From SOJZ01 sp964556565 (GTDB lineage Archaea; Thermoproteota; Bathyarchaeia; Bathyarchaeales; Bathyarchaeaceae), in assembly GCA_964556565.1 (NCBI GenBank), contig CAZKWF010000004.1, positions 1 to 54,167 of the forward strand: 54,167 nt of DNA. Direction: 5' to 3'. The translations under genes were made by a program, and so were the position numbers. Below are positions 51,551 through 54,167 of the stretch, piece after piece; the first letter of the stretch is position 1, and each line of letters starts with the position of its first letter. The notes below the pieces were generated by a model. The model was not told the origin of the DNA, ran no database searches, and worked only from the letters and a program-made list of their open reading frames with translations.

Positions 51551-52327
51551 TTATGTTGTCTGTAGATTTTTCTTTTGAATCCATTTGACGATCTCGGTAA
51601 CGAGTCCTTTAGGGGCTCCTTGTGGGTGACGCGTTCTCAGAAGATGCATTGTCACTTTATCATGTTTCTGGAATTCTCTATGCCACCACCATACATGATA
51701 TTGGTTCTTGATTGGTCTCTTGTATGTTCGCTCGGTTACATCCTTTGGAGGGAGCGCATACCCAAGGTCAAGTGAATCAATATATGAGTCATACCCTCTT
51801 CCAGTTAGAAAAACCAAGTGCTTTGGACGAAGAGCCTTTATTTCTTCCTCAAGTATCTCAACACAATTATCCGTCAGATAATAGGGTGTTGTATCCCGAT
51901 AATCCGTTGTTGTATTGCACTTGGTGATGTTTGTAATCGAGATGTGGTCCAACAAGTCAACTTCGTCTTCCTCTTCTGGATACAACTGCCTTGCCATATC
52001 TTGGATATAACCCCAGAATATAGACAGGCGTTCTAAGAATGCTACTACACCACCAGTGCGAGCATCTCTGAATTTAGAGGGGGCAAGGAAACTCATTTCT
52101 TCTAAATCGGCTTTGTCATACCAATGATTCTTTCCAACAAAAACTACCTTGTATCGATCACTTTCGAACAGCCTTCCAACATTGAAGAATGAAATTGGTC
52201 CGTGCTGTGGTAGTCCGTTTTCTTTACAGTACCTTTGGCATCTCTTACACAGACCTCCTTTCACTTTATAGCTCTCAGCAATCTTTTGTTCAATAGCACC
52301 TAGTTTTACTTCGATTTGATTCCTCAT
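51551..52327 (-). CDS. Divergent family-4-like uracil-DNA glycosylase superfamily protein
   Basis: From ATG 52327 the product is 258 residues. Cys27 and Cys30 (CKRC), Cys137 in HISITNITKCNTTTDYR, and Cys155 have the spacing of the four Fe-S ligands of family 4 UDGs. The segment ALRPKHLVFLTGRGYD matches the usual L-x-P-K-x-I-v-x-L-G strand, and RTRHPQGAPK resembles the C-terminal H-P motif. The usual motif-I catalytic sequence (GEGPG) is replaced by VGKNHWYD. It is therefore a UDG-fold protein with a changed active site, perhaps acting on another base or substrate. The frame also runs open to 52387. Confidence 0.7.
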   Translation of the reverse strand: MRNQIEVKLGAIEQKIAESYKVKGGLCKRCQRYCKENGLPQHGPISFFNVGRLFESDRYKVVFVGKNHWYDKADLEEMSFLAPSKFRDARTGGVVAFLERLSIFWGYIQDMARQLYPEEEDEVDLLDHISITNITKCNTTTDYRDTTPYYLTDNCVEILEEEIKALRPKHLVFLTGRGYDSYIDSLDLGYALPPKDVTERTYKRPIKNQYHVWWWHREFQKHDKVTMHLLRTRHPQGAPKGLVTEIVKWIQKKNLQTT

Positions 52328-52449
52328 AATGTCACAACGCTCAGAGGCTATGTTTGAAGTCTTGTAAGACTTTTTATGTGTATACATGGATTAGTCTTGC
52401 ACGCGCAGCCCGCCTTCTGTTCAGAAACGGCATTCAACTAGTCGTACTG

Positions 52450-53646
52450 TCAAGAGAGTTCATGAATCGTCCAAAGAGCAGCACTGCTATTCCACGTCAG
52501 TTTGTATTTTTCGTCAATCGACACGTAAGATGAAGGTTTTCTCATGTCTCTAATCATGTCCCAATGAACAGGAGAATCATTCAATTGCGATTTGTCCCCA
52601 TCGCCTAGAACGTGGAGCTTATAGGCGGAGCCGAAGGCCATGTGAACCGTTCCGCCGATCTTCTCGTCGAAGAGAATTTGATTGGAAATGCGTTGTATTC
52701 TGGGGTGAAGACCGAATGCAATCTCTCCTAGATGCTTGGCACCTACATTCTTCGTGAAAAAGTTGTCCAGATAATCTTGTCCCACTCTTGCTTCCCACTC
52801 TACAACTTTGCCTTTTTCGAATCTTAACTTGATTCCACTGACTTCTGGGCCACTTCTGTAATACTGAGGCAATTTAGGAAAGGTCACGAGCCCTTCTACG
52901 GAGTCTTTTCGAGGGGCATTGAAAATCTCGTCTGAAGGAAAGTTTCGTTTTCCATCACTTTTAATCCATCTGTGGCCTTTAACAGATATGAAGAGGTCTG
53001 TCTGATCTTCTTTGTCAACTAGTCTGAAAGTCTTGCATTCATCCAACACTTTTCTTTTCAGCTCATCCTGCTTCTCTGAGACAGATTGCCAAGCCTTTGC
53101 CGGTTCATCATGATCAAGTAGCATGGTTTTCCAAACATAGTCTCTGTATTCGTCATAAGGCATGCCCATATCCTGTGCGTATGCTTCTGTTGGAAACAAA
53201 GTAAGGCACCACGAGATCACGAAGTTTCCTTCACTGTCAACCTCGGAAAGTATATCTTTGTAAGGTTTCACAGCGGCAGATCTCATCGAAATCCTTGATG
53301 GGTCAACGGTTGCCATCGACCTAGTGTTTATCTCACTCCTTATGAAAAGCCGGGCTGCAATGTGATCCACTCTCTTTAACGCGGCCAGAGGCTTTGAATT
53401 CAATACAGCGTCAGAAGCTTTTGAATAAAAAGTATAACTGTGCCAAGAAGGAGTCATGTCGAGGAAGACGTTGCCTCCCTTCTCTAAGATTATTTCCGTA
53501 ACGAGTTTTGCTAATTCATCAGCTGGAGGTTCATAGGTGATGAGTAATCTTTTTTGACCATTTTTCCACGCCTTGGCAAAGTCAACTTCGCCTAAAGAAT
53601 AGTTCACAAGGGTGTCTGCAAGCTTTTTCAAGTATGGATCTGTCAT
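52450..53646 (-). CDS. M29-type aminopeptidase
   Basis: A 398-residue metalloaminopeptidase of the thermophilic (T/AmpS) family. Recognisable metal-ligand segments: FPSDEIFNAP (Glu), KHLGEIAFGLHPRI (Glu), GGTVHMAFG (His), and SPVHWDMIRDM (His and Asp). The first ~100 residues hold the N-terminal domain (DELAKLVTEIILEKGGNVFL). It removes N-terminal residues from peptides. The gene is single. Confidence 0.92.
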   Translation of the reverse strand: MTDPYLKKLADTLVNYSLGEVDFAKAWKNGQKRLLITYEPPADELAKLVTEIILEKGGNVFLDMTPSWHSYTFYSKASDAVLNSKPLAALKRVDHIAARLFIRSEINTRSMATVDPSRISMRSAAVKPYKDILSEVDSEGNFVISWCLTLFPTEAYAQDMGMPYDEYRDYVWKTMLLDHDEPAKAWQSVSEKQDELKRKVLDECKTFRLVDKEDQTDLFISVKGHRWIKSDGKRNFPSDEIFNAPRKDSVEGLVTFPKLPQYYRSGPEVSGIKLRFEKGKVVEWEARVGQDYLDNFFTKNVGAKHLGEIAFGLHPRIQRISNQILFDEKIGGTVHMAFGSAYKLHVLGDGDKSQLNDSPVHWDMIRDMRKPSSYVSIDEKYKLTWNSSAALWTIHELS

Positions 53647-53738
53647 GCAGTTCTCATCGTCTTCCGCACATTTTAAGCTTGTGTGCCGTTAGAAAGTAAC
53701 TGAAAAGCTCTGTTGCATGTAGGCATCTTAATAATAAA

Positions 53739-54167
53739 CTAAGTATGGGTACGTTGGTTACGTAGTAGGGGCGCCATTTTATCTATGGACTCATATTTCT
53801 CGTCACCGAGAACTATAAAATCTTCAAATTCACAGGTCTCTTTGGGTAACAATAAAACTCTGGAGATGACGAATAATTCCAGCATCGTCTTTCCTATGTC
53901 CAACGAAAGTATCGTCGACCTGTCAGTGTTCCCAGCTACCACCCCTAACGATTGCTTCTTATTCCTATTGACCACAACAGCCCACCCTTTCTCTGGTTCA
54001 ACGCTGGAAACTGCAAAGCCTTCAGCCCGCTTGAAATGGAAAATCTTGTCTCCTCTCGGAAAGATCACGTCGTTTTCTTGGAAGACTCCGCCAACGTTTG
54101 GTGAAATCCAGAGGCAATTGTTGAATTTGAAGCTTGCTGACGTGGGATTTTCGAATCTACGCTTGAC
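53739..54167 (-). CDS. Unknown protein, C-terminal part (5' end cut by window)
   Basis: The frame is open to the window edge (beginning VKRRFENPTSASFKFNN) and ends at 53739, giving ~142 residues. It has a beta-rich look: FKFNNCLWISPNVGGVFQEND, FPRGDKIFHFKRAEGFAVSS and GWAVVVNRNKKQSLGVV. A beta-sandwich (sugar-related or DUF4380-like) fold is one possibility; I do not recognise the family. Confidence 0.65.
   Translation of the reverse strand, partial: VKRRFENPTSASFKFNNCLWISPNVGGVFQENDVIFPRGDKIFHFKRAEGFAVSSVEPEKGWAVVVNRNKKQSLGVVAGNTDRSTILSLDIGKTMLELFVISRVLLLPKETCEFEDFIVLGDEKYESIDKMAPLLRNQRTHT

Noticed and set aside
1..54167. CRISPR arrays, insertion sequences, prophage or integrase genes
   Set aside because: No array of regularly spaced repeats and no transposase or integrase motif was seen on reading.

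Overview
The window looks like a stretch of archaeal chromosome, most likely from an uncultured TACK-type archaeon; Bathyarchaeia is my best guess but cannot be proved here. The evidence is a dense set of archaeal information-processing genes (aMBF1, TFE, aPelota, archaeal DnaG, aTrm56, TiaS, Tsr3, archaeal PheS/PheT/TrpS/TyrS, type II methionine aminopeptidase), an archaeal 7S SRP RNA, a 5S rRNA gene standing alone, and tRNA genes with canonical and non-canonical introns. Genes are short, often overlap, and many promoters have a TATA-like box about 25 nt before the start, giving leaderless or nearly leaderless mRNAs.

Region by region. 1-5.7 kb: a partial PUA protein, a DUF996 membrane protein, then a + strand run of aMBF1, HflX GTPase, aTrm56, TFE and an HD-domain protein, followed by DUF116. 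5.7-6.1 kb: tRNA-Val and tRNA-Ser, both with introns. 6.1-18 kb: a loosely packed accessory stretch with an MFS transporter, a small HExxH protein, a secreted beta-sandwich protein, a nitroreductase, a C_GCAxxG_C_C protein, a cupin, a HAD hydrolase, a thioredoxin-like protein, a stomatin-like SPFH protein, a flavodoxin, and two very basic microproteins. 17.9-32.4 kb: core cellular genes, including a HAD/dolichol-kinase-like fusion, SRP RNA, a dUTPase/dCTP deaminase, Pelota, DnaG, and all three aromatic aminoacyl-tRNA synthetases (TyrS, PheT-PheS, TrpS), with a GC-rich structured element in front of TyrS.

32.4-44.6 kb: DUF1512, 5S rRNA, six tRNAs (Trp, Pro, Thr, Met, Thr, Leu), a Glu/Ala-epimerase-like enolase-superfamily enzyme, a surface protein, a small AbrB-type protein next to a hairpin RNA candidate, a perfect 100-bp direct repeat, RpiA, TiaS, a stand-alone AsnC ligand-binding domain, the NAD(P)HX repair enzyme and Tsr3. 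44.6-54.2 kb: an ABC-2 exporter, a HTH-nucleotidyltransferase/HEPN pair, an 801-residue alpha-helical repeat protein, a divergent family-4-like uracil-DNA glycosylase, an M29 aminopeptidase and a protein cut by the window end.

Functional links: translation and tRNA maturation dominate (aaRSs, aTrm56, TiaS, Tsr3, HflX, Pelota, MetAP and eight tRNAs, five of them apparently interrupted). The most unusual signals are a tRNA-Trp apparently split by three introns, two unexplained structured non-coding elements, a perfect 100-bp repeat around an AT-rich spacer, a recurring GCATGC-type palindrome between genes, an HflX gene without a normal start codon, and the 47-52 kb accessory block. No CRISPR array, insertion sequence or integrase was seen.
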